Source: Variovorax sp. J22G73
GTDB taxonomy: Bacteria; Pseudomonadota; Gammaproteobacteria; Burkholderiales; Burkholderiaceae_C
Length of the DNA stretch: 64,000 nt
Assembly: GCF_030317035.1 (NCBI RefSeq)
Contig: NZ_JASZYK010000001.1
Coordinates: 310,001 to 374,000, forward strand
Direction of reading: 5' to 3'
Shown: piece by piece, positions 1-9,904 of the stretch
Position numbering within the stretch: position 1 is the first letter of the stretch
Layout: each line of letters begins with the position of its first letter
Program-made: the position numbers and the translations under genes
Notes under the pieces: generated by a model
Database searches by the model: none
The model's input: the letters and a program-made list of their open reading frames with translations, nothing else
Told to the model about the DNA's origin: nothing

Positions 1-326
1 ATGGCCGTGGCCAGCAGCTCCGACAGCATCGACTTCGCCGTGCCCGGCTCGCCCACCAGCATCAGCCCGCGGCCGGTGGCCAGCGTGACGAGCATGCGCT
101 CGATGCTGGCCACGGGCGCGACGATCTTCGGCGCGATGTCCAGCGCCGCGTCGCCGAGGATGAACGAGCGCGCGGCCTTCAGGCCCAGCGCCCAGCCGGG
201 CGGGCGCGGGTCTTTGTCTTGCGCCTGCAGGCGCGCGAGCTGCGCGGCGTACTGGATTTCCGCCGGCGGGCGCTGCAGCTGTTGCGCCGCCGTGCCGGTG
301 TCCTGGGTCTTGCGGGTGGTTGCCAT
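1..326 (-). CDS. MoxR-type AAA+ ATPase, N-terminal part (truncated by window edge)
   Basis: The gene reads leftward off the window; 108 codons are visible from the ATG at 326. The segment GLMLVGEPGTAKS (about residues 87-99) holds a Walker A motif of the MoxR/YehL type, with alanine before the lysine. Upstream residues 50-75 (GLKAARSFILGDAALDIAPK) resemble the leader of YehL-like MoxR ATPases. MoxR ATPases act as chaperones that remodel partner complexes, usually with VWA-domain proteins. The gene follows the WGR/DUF4132 gene on the same strand with a 123 bp gap, as E. coli yehI neighbours yehL. The sensor and Walker B parts are off-window, so ATPase integrity cannot be judged. Confidence 0.8.
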   Translation of the reverse strand, partial: MATTRKTQDTGTAAQQLQRPPAEIQYAAQLARLQAQDKDPRPPGWALGLKAARSFILGDAALDIAPKIVAPVASIERMLVTLATGRGLMLVGEPGTAKSMLSELLATA

Positions 327-377
327 CTTTGATTCGGTCAGGTCATTGTTCGGGAAACAACACGGCACCGGCTTTGC

Positions 378-449
378 CGGGCCGCAGGCGTTGCCCCCGG
401 CAGGGGGCTGGCGTAGCGACACGAAGTGCGCGAAGCCTGGGGGCGAGCC
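378..449. repeat. REP-like palindromic element (family B) between DUF4132 and MoxR genes
   Basis: The gap holds a hairpin GCCCCCGGCAGGGGGC followed by a stretch matching, on the minus strand, CTTCGTGTCGCTACGCCAG. The core TTCG(N)GTCGCT next to a C-run/G-run hairpin recurs near 10940-10975 (before lolC) and in part at 12296-12330 (start of lolD) and 32935-32960. The element lies between two co-directional genes, so it could form an RNA hairpin that adjusts downstream expression. Family membership is judged by eye. Confidence 0.5.
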
Positions 450-3400
450 TCATGCTGCCCGGAGGCCTTCCATGTCGCGGATCAGTTCGCTGGCGGAAAT
501 CGCGTCGAGCTGGTGCAGCGCCTCCGCATCCTGCATGTCGCCCCAGCCCGACGGCTTGCCGACCTGCACCTGGCCCAGCGTCTGCTCGGGGTACTCGTCG
601 ACCATGCCGACGATGATGCCGGGGTCCAGGCTCAGCTCGATCACGCGGGCCGTGCCCAGCGGCTTGCTGAAGTACCAGATGCAGCCGGCGTCCTGCGCCT
701 GGCCGCGGCGCCAGCCCTTGTTGGCCAGCCCCAGCACGCGGCCGGTGGGCACCTTCACGTCTTTCCAGCGTTCGAGCTTCAGGCTCTTCTTCTCGTCGTC
801 GGTCAGCGTGTAGATGTCGCGGCCGATCTGCGCGAAGGGCTGCAGCAGCTCGTAGTCGGCGAACACCTGGCCGAAGGCGGCCGCGTCGGCGGCGGAGAGC
901 TCCAGCGCATGCGGCACGCCGATGCGGATGTTCGCGCCGTCGCCTGCTTCGGGCAGTTCGAACGGGTCGTCTTCGGCCGTGGTGTAGCTGCCGTCCTCGG
1001 CCACGCGGAAGCACGCCTTCAGCGCGCCGCCATAGCTCGTTTCGCCTTCCACTTCGTACACGCCCCAGATCAGCCGCTGCACGATGTGGCGCACCAGCGG
1101 GTGTTCGACCAGGAACATGCGGAACACCTCGGGCGTCCAGCGCCGGCGGGCGCACATGGCCACTTCCAGGCGCAGCAGCTGCTGGCTGGCGATGGTGCGC
1201 GCGTCTTTCTTCAGCAGCTTGAAGCGCTCGACGGCCTCCTTGCTCAGCTCGGCGTCGTCGGTCTTCTTCGGCTTGGGCAGGTCGGGCAGGCGCGCGCCAT
1301 CCACGCCGTTCACACCGCCCGCGCCGCCCGCACCACCCGTCGTCTCGCGCACATAGGGCTTGAGCGTTTCGTCGAACCCCACCTTGAAGGCGCGCGGCCC
1401 GAAGTCCAGCCGCATCGTGCCCTGCTCGTCCAGCCCGAGGTCGGGTGCGAGCCGGTCTTCGAGCTCCTCGGTGCTCAGGCCGCGGGCCTCGGCAATGGCG
1501 GCGATCTTCTCGCGCGCCTTGTCCTGCAGGCCCTTGAACTTCACCTTCTGCGCAATGCCGTTGAGCAGCATGAGCGCGACGTCGCTGCCGATGGTGGCCA
1601 GCACGTCCAGCCCGGTGACGGCGCGCGCATGCGCGGCCTCGCCGGGCCAGGCGCGAATGAAGGGCGTGAGCTTGCGCGCGGTGTCGTCGTTGCCGAACTG
1701 GCCCAGCATGGTGAGCGCCCAGCCTTCCTTGCTGGGGCCGCCGGCATCGAGCCAGGCGGTGAAGGCGTCCCACGCGAACTCGGCGAGCGAGCCGGCGTCG
1801 CAGGCCTCTTTCACCACGGCGATGCCGCCGTAGATTTCCTCGTTGGTGGGAAAGGTCAGCATCTGCCCGAGGTGCTCCAGCGCCTCGTCGGGCAGGGCCT
1901 TGCCATTCTTCAGCGTGGGCCGGCGCCAGCCGCGCGGCTGCCAGAACTCGGGCAGCTTCGCGCGCTTGGTGGGAAAGCGGTCGAGCGGGCTTTCGTCGAG
2001 CACGGCGCGCAGCGCCTCGACCACTTCGGGCTTGCCGTAGCGGCCCGCCACCTCGAGCAGCACCGCCTCGTGGCCGTTGGCCTGCAGCAGGCGCAGCGCG
2101 GCGCCCGCGCAGTCGCGCGCCTCGCCGGCCTTGCCCAGCGCGGGCGCGATCAGGCCGCAGGCGGTGTGCTCCGGGTACTTCAGCAGCCAGGCGCGGCCTT
2201 CGGCGCGCAGCGTCTTCAGCTTGGCGAAGGCGCGCGCGGCGGGCATGGCGAGTTCGGCCGCGCCGTAGTTCTGCGCGTACGAGAGGTTCTCGGTCGGCTT
2301 GCTGCGCACCATGGCCACCAGCCCCGGCAGCACGGCGAGGCCGTGGGTGGCCAGGATCACGCCGATGTCGTCGCTTTCCGATTCGCCGGCAATCGCGTTC
2401 CAGAACGGCACGCCGATCGAGGCCGGAAGCACCGCCGCCACATACGAGTCGAAGCGAAACCACCAGTAGCGGCCCGACTTGCGCTCCGCGAGCATGGCGC
2501 GCCACTGCGTGACCAGCGCATCGGTGTCGCCGGCCTTGATGGCGGCCTCCGCGGCCTTGCCGAGCGGACCGTGCTCCTTCTTGTCCTTGCGCTCGAAGCC
2601 GAGTTGGTCGAGCAGCACGCCGATGTCCTTGCGGGCCAGGTCCTGGCGGGTCTGCTGCCAGGAGGCCAGGCGCAGCGCGCTCTCCCTCGCGCCTTCGCCC
2701 CATTGCTCGACGGGCGCGAGCGCCAGCGGCTCCAGGGCCAGCGCGCCGGCCGCCTTCTTCTGCACCTTCGCCAGCCACGGCGGCGCCACCAGCACGCCGG
2801 GCAGCTCGCCGGCCTCGGCCACCTCGGTGGGGCCGGCCAGCAGCGCCAGTTGCTGGTCGATGACGGCCTGCGCGCCGGCGTCCAGCCAGGGCCGCAGCGC
2901 GGGCAGCGCGGCGCCGTGCGCGCGCAGCAGGCGGGTGAGGCTGGGCTTGATGAGGTTGGCGTCCTTGCCGCCGGCGGCCACCAGCCGCGACAGCGCCGCC
3001 ATCGCCGCCATCGGCCAGCGGTCGACCGCCAGCGCCAGGCGCGACAGCGCGCCCTTCGACGTGCTTGCCACGCGGGCCAGCGCCAGCACCGCATCGGGCG
3101 TGCCGATGCAGGCGAGGGCGTCGCCCGCGTCGTCGCTCGCGGCGCCGCGCTCCAGCACGGGCACGGCCTCCGTGCCGCGCTCCTGCACCAGCGTGCTGGT
3201 CATGGGGCCGTGGCCCCAGAAGCCACTTGAATAGCTCAGCCGCACCTTCGCGGCCAGTGCGACGGCGTCGGGGTCGGTGGCCGTCAGTTGCAGCCAGTGC
3301 ATGGTCTCGGTCGCGCTCTTGTCGGCGGCCAGCGCATGCACCAGCGCGTTCGAGATCTCGGGTGCGTCGGGCAGCAGCATGGCCAGCGCGGGGCGGCGGC

Positions 3401-4679
3401 TTTCGTGCACCTTGGGCAGGCCGGCTTCGATGCGGTCGCGGCAGTCTTGCCACACCTCGGGCGCGGCCAGGGCCAGGTGCGTGCGGAAGGCCAGCTCGCC
3501 TTCGCCCACGGGGCCGTAGTAGGCGCTGCCCATCGGCTTGGCGACCGTGGCGCCGAAGCTGTACTGGTGCTTCTTGGCCGCCCGGTCGTAGGCGGACTGC
3601 ACCTCGATCTGCTGCGCGGCCAGCAGGATGTCGATGGCGCCCGGCAGGCCGTACTGCGCCGCCAGGTAGGGCACCAGCTCGGCGCCCATCGGGCTGTTGC
3701 CGTGGTTGCCGCTGCTCAGCGCGAGCGCCAGCAGCACGGTGTCGGCCTCGGCGTCGGCCGCGGGAATGGGCTGCGTGCTGCGGTCGATCATGCGTTGCGC
3801 GGCGTCGCGCAGCGAGGCGTCGGTGCCGGCCAGGTTCACGTTCAGGTCCAGCTTGCGGCGCACCGGCAACCAGGCCGCGGCCACGCTCGCCGGCGTTTCG
3901 ACCGGCTTGGGCGGAAAGCGGCGCGACGGGTAGGCCTCGCGCAGCATGTCGGGCGACAGCCGCACGGGCGTGCCGGCGGCGAGCCAGGGCGGCGTGTCCG
4001 CGTCGGCAGCGGGTTGCCCGGCCGGGGGGACCGATGCGGCGGCCTGCGTGGGGGATGCCATGGAGGCGGAGGCGCCCAGTTCCTTCGCGATGGCCTGCGC
4101 GTCCTTGCTCGGCGAACAGCTGGTGCCCCAGCCTTCGATCAGGCCCGTGGACTGCAGCCGCTTGAAGGCGAGCGTGGCGCCTTGCTCGCTCACGCCGTGC
4201 TGGCGCTTGAGGACGGCGGGCGAGAGCGTGTCCTTGTGGGTGAGAGTGCCCGCCTCGATTTGCGCGCGCACGTTTTCGAAGGCGCGCTCGGCCTGGCCAT
4301 CGATGCTTTCGGTGGGCGCGTCGCTGGCGGGTGCGTTGCTTGCGGCTGCATTGCTTGCGGGCGCGGTCTTCGCCGTCGAAGGAGCGGCGGCTTTCTCTGG
4401 CACGGTGTCTGCCGCCGGCGAGGCTTCTGCCTTCGGCTTCGCCTCGGTCTTGCCGATGGCCGCACCGGCGGCCACGCCCACTTCGCTGTAGCCCTTGCCG
4501 GCCTTTTCCGCCACCAGCTTGGTCAGCGCGGTGGCGGCCTTGGCGGCATCGGCGAACGACTTGGTCTGGCTCTGGCCGGCGGTGCCGATGCGGCCCCAGC
4601 GGATGTTGAGCTCGGTGTCCGACTGCTCCACCTCCCAGAATTTGCTGGCGGTTCCTTCGATCAGTTCAAAACGGCGCAT
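450..4679 (-). CDS. WGR domain - winged-helix-like segment - DUF4132 protein (YehI/MolR-like)
   Basis: A 1409-residue protein. Residues 1-70 form a WGR domain (FWEV, then NIRWGRIGTAGQ). An Ala/Pro/Thr-rich linker covers about 71-130. Residues 133-183 resemble a GntR-type winged helix (VRAQIEAGTL, HGVSEQGATLAFKRL, TGLIEGW). The C-terminal 230 residues match DUF4132 (HPLVRHIVQRLIWGVYE, then DYELLQPFAQIGRDIY); the middle is a long helical repeat-like region. E. coli YehI (MolR) combines WGR and DUF4132 beside the MoxR ATPase YehL, and no biochemical role is established for that family. WGR domains bind nucleic acid in PARPs. The start ATG is preceded by an AGGGAGGA ribosome site at about 4690-4697. 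The family call is strong; the function is unknown. Confidence 0.85.
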   Translation of the reverse strand: MRRFELIEGTASKFWEVEQSDTELNIRWGRIGTAGQSQTKSFADAAKAATALTKLVAEKAGKGYSEVGVAAGAAIGKTEAKPKAEASPAADTVPEKAAAPSTAKTAPASNAAASNAPASDAPTESIDGQAERAFENVRAQIEAGTLTHKDTLSPAVLKRQHGVSEQGATLAFKRLQSTGLIEGWGTSCSPSKDAQAIAKELGASASMASPTQAAASVPPAGQPAADADTPPWLAAGTPVRLSPDMLREAYPSRRFPPKPVETPASVAAAWLPVRRKLDLNVNLAGTDASLRDAAQRMIDRSTQPIPAADAEADTVLLALALSSGNHGNSPMGAELVPYLAAQYGLPGAIDILLAAQQIEVQSAYDRAAKKHQYSFGATVAKPMGSAYYGPVGEGELAFRTHLALAAPEVWQDCRDRIEAGLPKVHESRRPALAMLLPDAPEISNALVHALAADKSATETMHWLQLTATDPDAVALAAKVRLSYSSGFWGHGPMTSTLVQERGTEAVPVLERGAASDDAGDALACIGTPDAVLALARVASTSKGALSRLALAVDRWPMAAMAALSRLVAAGGKDANLIKPSLTRLLRAHGAALPALRPWLDAGAQAVIDQQLALLAGPTEVAEAGELPGVLVAPPWLAKVQKKAAGALALEPLALAPVEQWGEGARESALRLASWQQTRQDLARKDIGVLLDQLGFERKDKKEHGPLGKAAEAAIKAGDTDALVTQWRAMLAERKSGRYWWFRFDSYVAAVLPASIGVPFWNAIAGESESDDIGVILATHGLAVLPGLVAMVRSKPTENLSYAQNYGAAELAMPAARAFAKLKTLRAEGRAWLLKYPEHTACGLIAPALGKAGEARDCAGAALRLLQANGHEAVLLEVAGRYGKPEVVEALRAVLDESPLDRFPTKRAKLPEFWQPRGWRRPTLKNGKALPDEALEHLGQMLTFPTNEEIYGGIAVVKEACDAGSLAEFAWDAFTAWLDAGGPSKEGWALTMLGQFGNDDTARKLTPFIRAWPGEAAHARAVTGLDVLATIGSDVALMLLNGIAQKVKFKGLQDKAREKIAAIAEARGLSTEELEDRLAPDLGLDEQGTMRLDFGPRAFKVGFDETLKPYVRETTGGAGGAGGVNGVDGARLPDLPKPKKTDDAELSKEAVERFKLLKKDARTIASQQLLRLEVAMCARRRWTPEVFRMFLVEHPLVRHIVQRLIWGVYEVEGETSYGGALKACFRVAEDGSYTTAEDDPFELPEAGDGANIRIGVPHALELSAADAAAFGQVFADYELLQPFAQIGRDIYTLTDDEKKSLKLERWKDVKVPTGRVLGLANKGWRRGQAQDAGCIWYFSKPLGTARVIELSLDPGIIVGMVDEYPEQTLGQVQVGKPSGWGDMQDAEALHQLDAISASELIRDMEGLRAA

Positions 4680-5024
4680 GGAAAAAACGTCCTCCCTGTG
4701 AATCTGTGAATGAATGGCGCGACCGCGGGCGAGGCGCCGCGCGGCACTGCATGGGCTGCTGCATGAGCGATTGCATGGCGCGATGGCATGCCGTGGCCTG
4801 TCGGGCCAAACCGGTCAGCCACGCGGCGTTCTCTGCCTCGGCAGTGCTGAAAAAACAGGCAGTGAAAAAGCATGAAATCTCATGCCTGAATCATGCACTG
4901 CGACGCGCGCAATACGAGGTAAGAAGAAGGTTCGAAGGCCGGTGCGCCGAGGTGCCGGCGCCGTGTTTCAACGGCGTGTCAGCCGCATGTCACGCGCATG
5001 TCGACGTGCACGCCGGCTCGTGCC
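4680..5024. other. 345 bp gene-free upstream region of the WGR/DUF4132 gene
   Basis: No credible gene is seen here. The stretch must hold the leftward promoter of the WGR/DUF4132 gene. It is unusually AT-rich around 4840-4930 for this genome and dense in GCATG/CATGC pentamers: GCATG at 4749, 4761, 4773 and 4786, then an inverted repeat GCATGA-AATC-TCATGC at 4870-4885 and a further TCATGC at 4891-4896. The even spacing of about 12 bp among the first four copies is notable. A clear -35/-10 pair could not be assigned. Confidence 0.5.
4870..4885. promoter_or_regulatory. Inverted repeat GCATGA-N4-TCATGC, candidate operator
   Basis: Perfect 6 bp arms with a 4 bp spacer lie about 190 bp upstream of the WGR/DUF4132 start, within its only upstream region. 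A third TCATGC follows at 4891-4896. This fits a dimeric repressor or activator site, but no regulator is known for this motif and the role is inferred. Confidence 0.35.
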
Positions 5025-6191
5025 TCAGCCGTTCGCGGCGCTGCCCGATTGCTCGCCCGCGAACGCGTAGGACGGCCCCATGCGCTGCCGCTTGCAGTGG
5101 CGCAGCGCGCGCTCTGCGGACTCCATCAGCCGCGCCAGCGTGTCGCCGTCGGCCGGGTGGCACGCGATGCCCATGCTGATCTCGCCGCCCGCGAGCAGGC
5201 GGCCCTCGAAGGCCACCGGCGTCGCGCCGGCGGTCTCGATGCGGATCGCCATTTCAGCGAGCTTCTGCCGCGCCGGGTTGCCGGCCAGCAGGATCGCGAA
5301 CTCGTCGTCGCCCAGCCGCGCCACCATGTCGTCGGCGCGCACCTGCTGGCGCAGGCGCTGCGCAATGGCCGCGAGCACCGCGTCGCCGCCCGCGCGGCCG
5401 TGGCGTTCGTTCACGCGATGAAAGCCGTTCAGGTCGACCATCATCAGGGAGAAGGGCCGGCCGTCGCGCAGCCATTCGGCGCCGCGGCTTTCCAGGCCCG
5501 CGCGGCTGGTGGCGCCGGTGAGCGCGTCGGTGCCCATGGCGCCCATGAGCGCTTGCGTGCGTTGCTCCAGCGCCTTCTCGGCGCGCAGCACCTGGCGGAT
5601 GCGCGCGGCCACGGCCACGGCCAGCGTGAGCAGCTCGGCGATCACGCCGGCCTGCGCGAGGTTGAACGATGCGGGGCCCGCGGGTGGCTCGCCCCAGACC
5701 GGCAGGTGCGCGGCCGAGATGCCGGCCAGCAGCAGCACGCCGCCGGCGCAGAAGAGCACGGCCGTCCACGGCAGCGCGCGCCGCGCCAGCAGCGCACCGA
5801 CCGCCAGCAGCACCGTGGAGGCCACCACCAGCGCCTGCAGCACGCGCAGCGTCCACGTCAGCCGGGGCTCGACCGTGGCGTACAGCGCGGTGAGCGCCAG
5901 CGCCACCAGCAGCCCGAGCAAGGCCTGGTCCAGCCGTGGGGCAAAGTGCCGCACGCGCAGCAGCAGCCGCGCGAACTGCAGCCGGCACGCGGCCCACAGC
6001 ACCAGCGCCGCCGCCGCCCAGTGCGCGAGCGGGTCGCCCGGTGCGAGGTTGTCCAGCCCGGCGAAGGCGGCCAGCGCGAAGCCGCAGGCCAGCACGTACC
6101 AGGCGTGGATGACGGTGCCGAACACCAGCAGCAGCACCAGGCCGCAGACCATCAGGCCCGCCAGCAGGCCATGGCTCGCGACGTCGATCAT
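5025..6191 (-). CDS. Membrane diguanylate cyclase-like protein with altered GGDEF motif
   Basis: About 388 residues. The N-terminal half holds about six hydrophobic helices (starting LLAGLMVCGLVLLLVFGTVI), followed by a coiled segment and a GGDEF domain (DALTGATSRAGLESR, MVDLNGFHRVNERHG). The signature reads RLGDDEFAILL, so the second glycine of GGDEF is Asp. The metal-binding Asp of the VDLNGF strand and the Glu of the motif are present. Active cyclases normally keep both glycines for GTP binding, so this domain may be inactive or act as a GTP or c-di-GMP sensor. I chose the ATG at 6191; a GTG at 6296 would add 35 residues. No EAL domain is present. Confidence 0.75.
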   Translation of the reverse strand: MIDVASHGLLAGLMVCGLVLLLVFGTVIHAWYVLACGFALAAFAGLDNLAPGDPLAHWAAAALVLWAACRLQFARLLLRVRHFAPRLDQALLGLLVALALTALYATVEPRLTWTLRVLQALVVASTVLLAVGALLARRALPWTAVLFCAGGVLLLAGISAAHLPVWGEPPAGPASFNLAQAGVIAELLTLAVAVAARIRQVLRAEKALEQRTQALMGAMGTDALTGATSRAGLESRGAEWLRDGRPFSLMMVDLNGFHRVNERHGRAGGDAVLAAIAQRLRQQVRADDMVARLGDDEFAILLAGNPARQKLAEMAIRIETAGATPVAFEGRLLAGGEISMGIACHPADGDTLARLMESAERALRHCKRQRMGPSYAFAGEQSGSAANG

Positions 6192-6374
6192 GGGCGCGTG
6201 CCCCAGGCGGCAAGACAAGGACGGCAGGAACTGAAGCGGGACGGCATCCGGGGTGGCTCGAGAAACGGTAACGGTGAGAGGCGCCGGTCGGCGCACGCTG
6301 CGCAGGTGAAAAGCGCGGTAACTGATCGTATCGCCGAAGCGCGGCCGGCCTATGCCATGCGTCTCATAAACGCG

Positions 6375-7376
<1,002 letters not shown>

Positions 7377-7558
7377 GGGCGGTCGGCTCTTCGGTCTGTG
7401 TGCGAAGGTCTCACCGTAGAGCGCCGGGTGGGCGCCGGCGTAGGAATGCAGCGACACATCGCGACCGTCTTGCACCGGAGGTGCCGGACCGCGGGCGCTT
7501 CTTGCAACGAATCCCGACGCCAGCCTACGCGGCGCCTGGCGGCATCCGGGCGATAAAC

Positions 7559-8131
7559 ATGCTGCCATTGCCCATCCGAACTCCACCCGAACAGCCTGTG
7601 CAGCCCGAACAACCCAAAGAGCACCCCTCCATCGGCGAGCTGACCCACCGCAACATCGAGGCCATTCTTTGCCTCGAGGAGGGCAACCGCCGTTCCAAGC
7701 CTGCGCTCTACAAGCTGGTGGCGCGCATGTCGCGCTTCTGCGGCACGGTGGCCTTCCTGTGGTGGAACCTGGGCTTCTTCGCGCTGTGGATCGCGGTGAA
7801 CCAGTGGGTGTGGAAGATCGACCCCTACCCGTTCACCTTCCTGCTCTTCCTGGTGTCCATCGAGGCGATCGTGCTGGCCATCATGATCCTCATCAGCCAG
7901 AACATGTCCGACGAGGAAAACGAGCGCCGGCACCACCTGGACCTGCAGATCAACCTGCTCAACGAGCGCGAGATGACGGCCATGCTGCGCCTGGTGACGC
8001 GCATGGCCGAGAAGATGGAGCTGCCGCCCGAGGCCGACGACGAGGTGAAGGCGCTGACCGAGAAGACCGACCCCGGCAAGGTGCTGCACCAGATCGTCTC
8101 GGCCGAGGCCGCGCATGGCAAGGGCGGCTGA
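7559..8131 (+). CDS. DUF1003 membrane protein
   Basis: A 190-residue protein with two transmembrane helices (FLWWNLGFFALWIAVNQWVW and FTFLLFLVSIEAIVLAIMIL) followed by a charged cytoplasmic helix (NMSDEENERRHHLDLQINL), which is the DUF1003 arrangement. The N-terminal 30 residues are Pro/Gln-rich. The start ATG at 7559 is the first that gives the family's usual length. It is transcribed divergently from the SDR gene with a 182 bp intergenic stretch. DUF1003 proteins have no established function. Confidence 0.85.
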   Translation: MLPLPIRTPPEQPVQPEQPKEHPSIGELTHRNIEAILCLEEGNRRSKPALYKLVARMSRFCGTVAFLWWNLGFFALWIAVNQWVWKIDPYPFTFLLFLVSIEAIVLAIMILISQNMSDEENERRHHLDLQINLLNEREMTAMLRLVTRMAEKMELPPEADDEVKALTEKTDPGKVLHQIVSAEAAHGKGG

Positions 8132-8173
8132 GCTGGAACCGTCTTCGGCTTGGTCTTCGGATTAGTTTTCGGC

Positions 8174-9904
8174 TTAGAACTCCGCGCCTTCCACCAGGAA
8201 GCGCAGGCGGCGCACGCCCTGCCACTCGTCCGCGTCGAGCCTGAAGGCCAGCTTCACCTTCGGCGGCAGGGGCTCGGTGTGGCTGAACCAGATCGCGTCG
8301 ATCGGCTGGCCCTGGTGCCGGAGCTTGAGCGACAGGTGCTTCTCGCCCACCAGCCGCTGCGACACCACCTCCACCTCTTCGCTGAAGGTTGGCGGCGCAA
8401 AGCCCTGGCCCCACACCTCCTTGTGCAGCGTGTCGACCAGGTCGATGCGCATGTACTCGCGTGCGATGGGCCCGTCGGTCTCGATCTGCCGGGTGAGCGC
8501 GGCCTCGGCCAGCAGCTCGCGCGCGACCTGGGCAAAGCCCTTCTCGAAGGTCTCGAAGTGCTCGCGCGCCACCGTGCAGCCGGCCGCCATCGCGTGGCCG
8601 CCGAAGCGCAGCAGCACGCCCGGGTGGCGCTTGGCCACGAGGTCGAGCGCGTCGCGCAGGTGAAAGCCCGGAATGGAGCGGCCCGAGCCCTTGAGCTCGT
8701 GCGCCTTGCCCGGCGCGCCGCTGGCGGCGAAGACGAAGGTGGGGCGGTGGAAGCGGTCCTTGATGCGCGAGGCCACGATGCCGACCACGCCTTCATGAAA
8801 GCCCTGGTCGAACACGCTGATGGCGGGCGGCGGCGCCGCGATGCCGTCGCTGCCATCGCTGTCGATCGCGAACAGCGACTCGGCCAGCAGCAGCGCCTGG
8901 TCGCGCATGCCGCCCTCGATGTCGCGCCGTTCGCGGTTGATGCCGTCGAGCATGCGCGCCAGCTCTTCGGCGCGGCCCGCGTCGTCGGTCAGCAGGCACT
9001 CGATGCCCAGCGTCATGTCGGCCAGCCGCCCCGCCGCGTTGATGCGCGGGCCCAGCGCAAAGCCGAAGTCGAAGGTGGTGGCCACCGCCGCCGTGCGGCC
9101 CGCGGCCTTGAACAGCGCCGCCACGCCCGCGGGCATGGCCCCGGCGCGGATGCGGCGCAGGCCCTGCGCCACCAGGCGGCGGTTGTTGGCGTCGAGCTTG
9201 ACCACGTCGGCCACCGTGCCGAGCGCGACCAGCGGCAAGAGCGCGTCGAGCTTGGGCTGCGTCGCCACGTCGAACACGCCGCGCCGGCGCAGCTCGGAGC
9301 GCAGCGCCAGCAGCACGTAGAACATCACGCCGACGCCGGCGATGCTCTTGCTCTCGAACTCGCAGCCGGGCTGGTTGGGGTTGACCAGCACGTCGGCCAC
9401 CGGCAGTTCGGGGCCGGGCAGATGGTGGTCGGTGACCAGCACCTGCAACCCGCGCGCCTTGGCCGCGGCCACGCCCTCGACGCTGGCGATGCCGTTGTCG
9501 ACGGTGATGAGCATGTCGGCGCCGCTGTCGGCCACGCGCTCGGCAATGGGCGGCGTGAGGCCGTAGCCGTCGACCACGCGGTCGGGCACCAGGTAGCTGA
9601 CCTGCTTGGCGCCCAGCAGGCGCAGGCCGCGCACGCCGACCGCGCAGGCGGTGGCGCCGTCGCAGTCGTAGTCGGCCACGATGCACAGGCGCTTGTCCTG
9701 CGCGATGGCGTCGGCCAGCAGCACGGCCGCGGCCTGCGTGCCGCGCAGGGTGTCGGGCAGCAGCAGGCGCGCAAGGCCGTCGTCGAGCTCGTCCTTGGCG
9801 CGCACGCCGCGCGCTGCGAACAGGCGCGCCAGCAGCGGGTGCACGCCGGCCTGTTCCAGCGCCCAGACGGTGCGCGGCGGAATGTCGCGGGCGACGATCT
9901 TCAC
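8174..9904 (-). CDS. recJ: Single-stranded-DNA-specific exonuclease RecJ
   Basis: A 576-residue 5'-3' ssDNA exonuclease used in recombination repair and mismatch repair. DHH-family motifs are visible: ADYDCDG (Asp78, Asp80, Asp82), VDNG (Asp136) and TDHH (159-161), followed by the DHHA1 segment (GFHEGVVGIVASR, LRFGGHAMAAGC) and an OB-like C-terminus. The GTG start at 9904 overlaps the TGA of the upstream gene (GTGA), so the two are translationally coupled. The length matches E. coli RecJ (577 residues). Confidence 0.95.
   Translation of the reverse strand: MKIVARDIPPRTVWALEQAGVHPLLARLFAARGVRAKDELDDGLARLLLPDTLRGTQAAAVLLADAIAQDKRLCIVADYDCDGATACAVGVRGLRLLGAKQVSYLVPDRVVDGYGLTPPIAERVADSGADMLITVDNGIASVEGVAAAKARGLQVLVTDHHLPGPELPVADVLVNPNQPGCEFESKSIAGVGVMFYVLLALRSELRRRGVFDVATQPKLDALLPLVALGTVADVVKLDANNRRLVAQGLRRIRAGAMPAGVAALFKAAGRTAAVATTFDFGFALGPRINAAGRLADMTLGIECLLTDDAGRAEELARMLDGINRERRDIEGGMRDQALLLAESLFAIDSDGSDGIAAPPPAISVFDQGFHEGVVGIVASRIKDRFHRPTFVFAASGAPGKAHELKGSGRSIPGFHLRDALDLVAKRHPGVLLRFGGHAMAAGCTVAREHFETFEKGFAQVARELLAEAALTRQIETDGPIAREYMRIDLVDTLHKEVWGQGFAPPTFSEEVEVVSQRLVGEKHLSLKLRHQGQPIDAIWFSHTEPLPPKVKLAFRLDADEWQGVRRLRFLVEGAEF

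Noticed and set aside
426..3230. Long plus-strand open frame (934 codons) opposite the DUF4132 gene
   Set aside because: It is antisense to a gene with clear domains; such frames are common in GC-rich DNA because stop codons are rare in the third-position-GC mirror. It has no recognisable motif or ribosome site.
8149..8178. Three near-repeats of CTTCGG between the DUF1003 gene and recJ
   Set aside because: They are short and imperfect, with no stem or conserved period; probably slippage noise between convergent genes.
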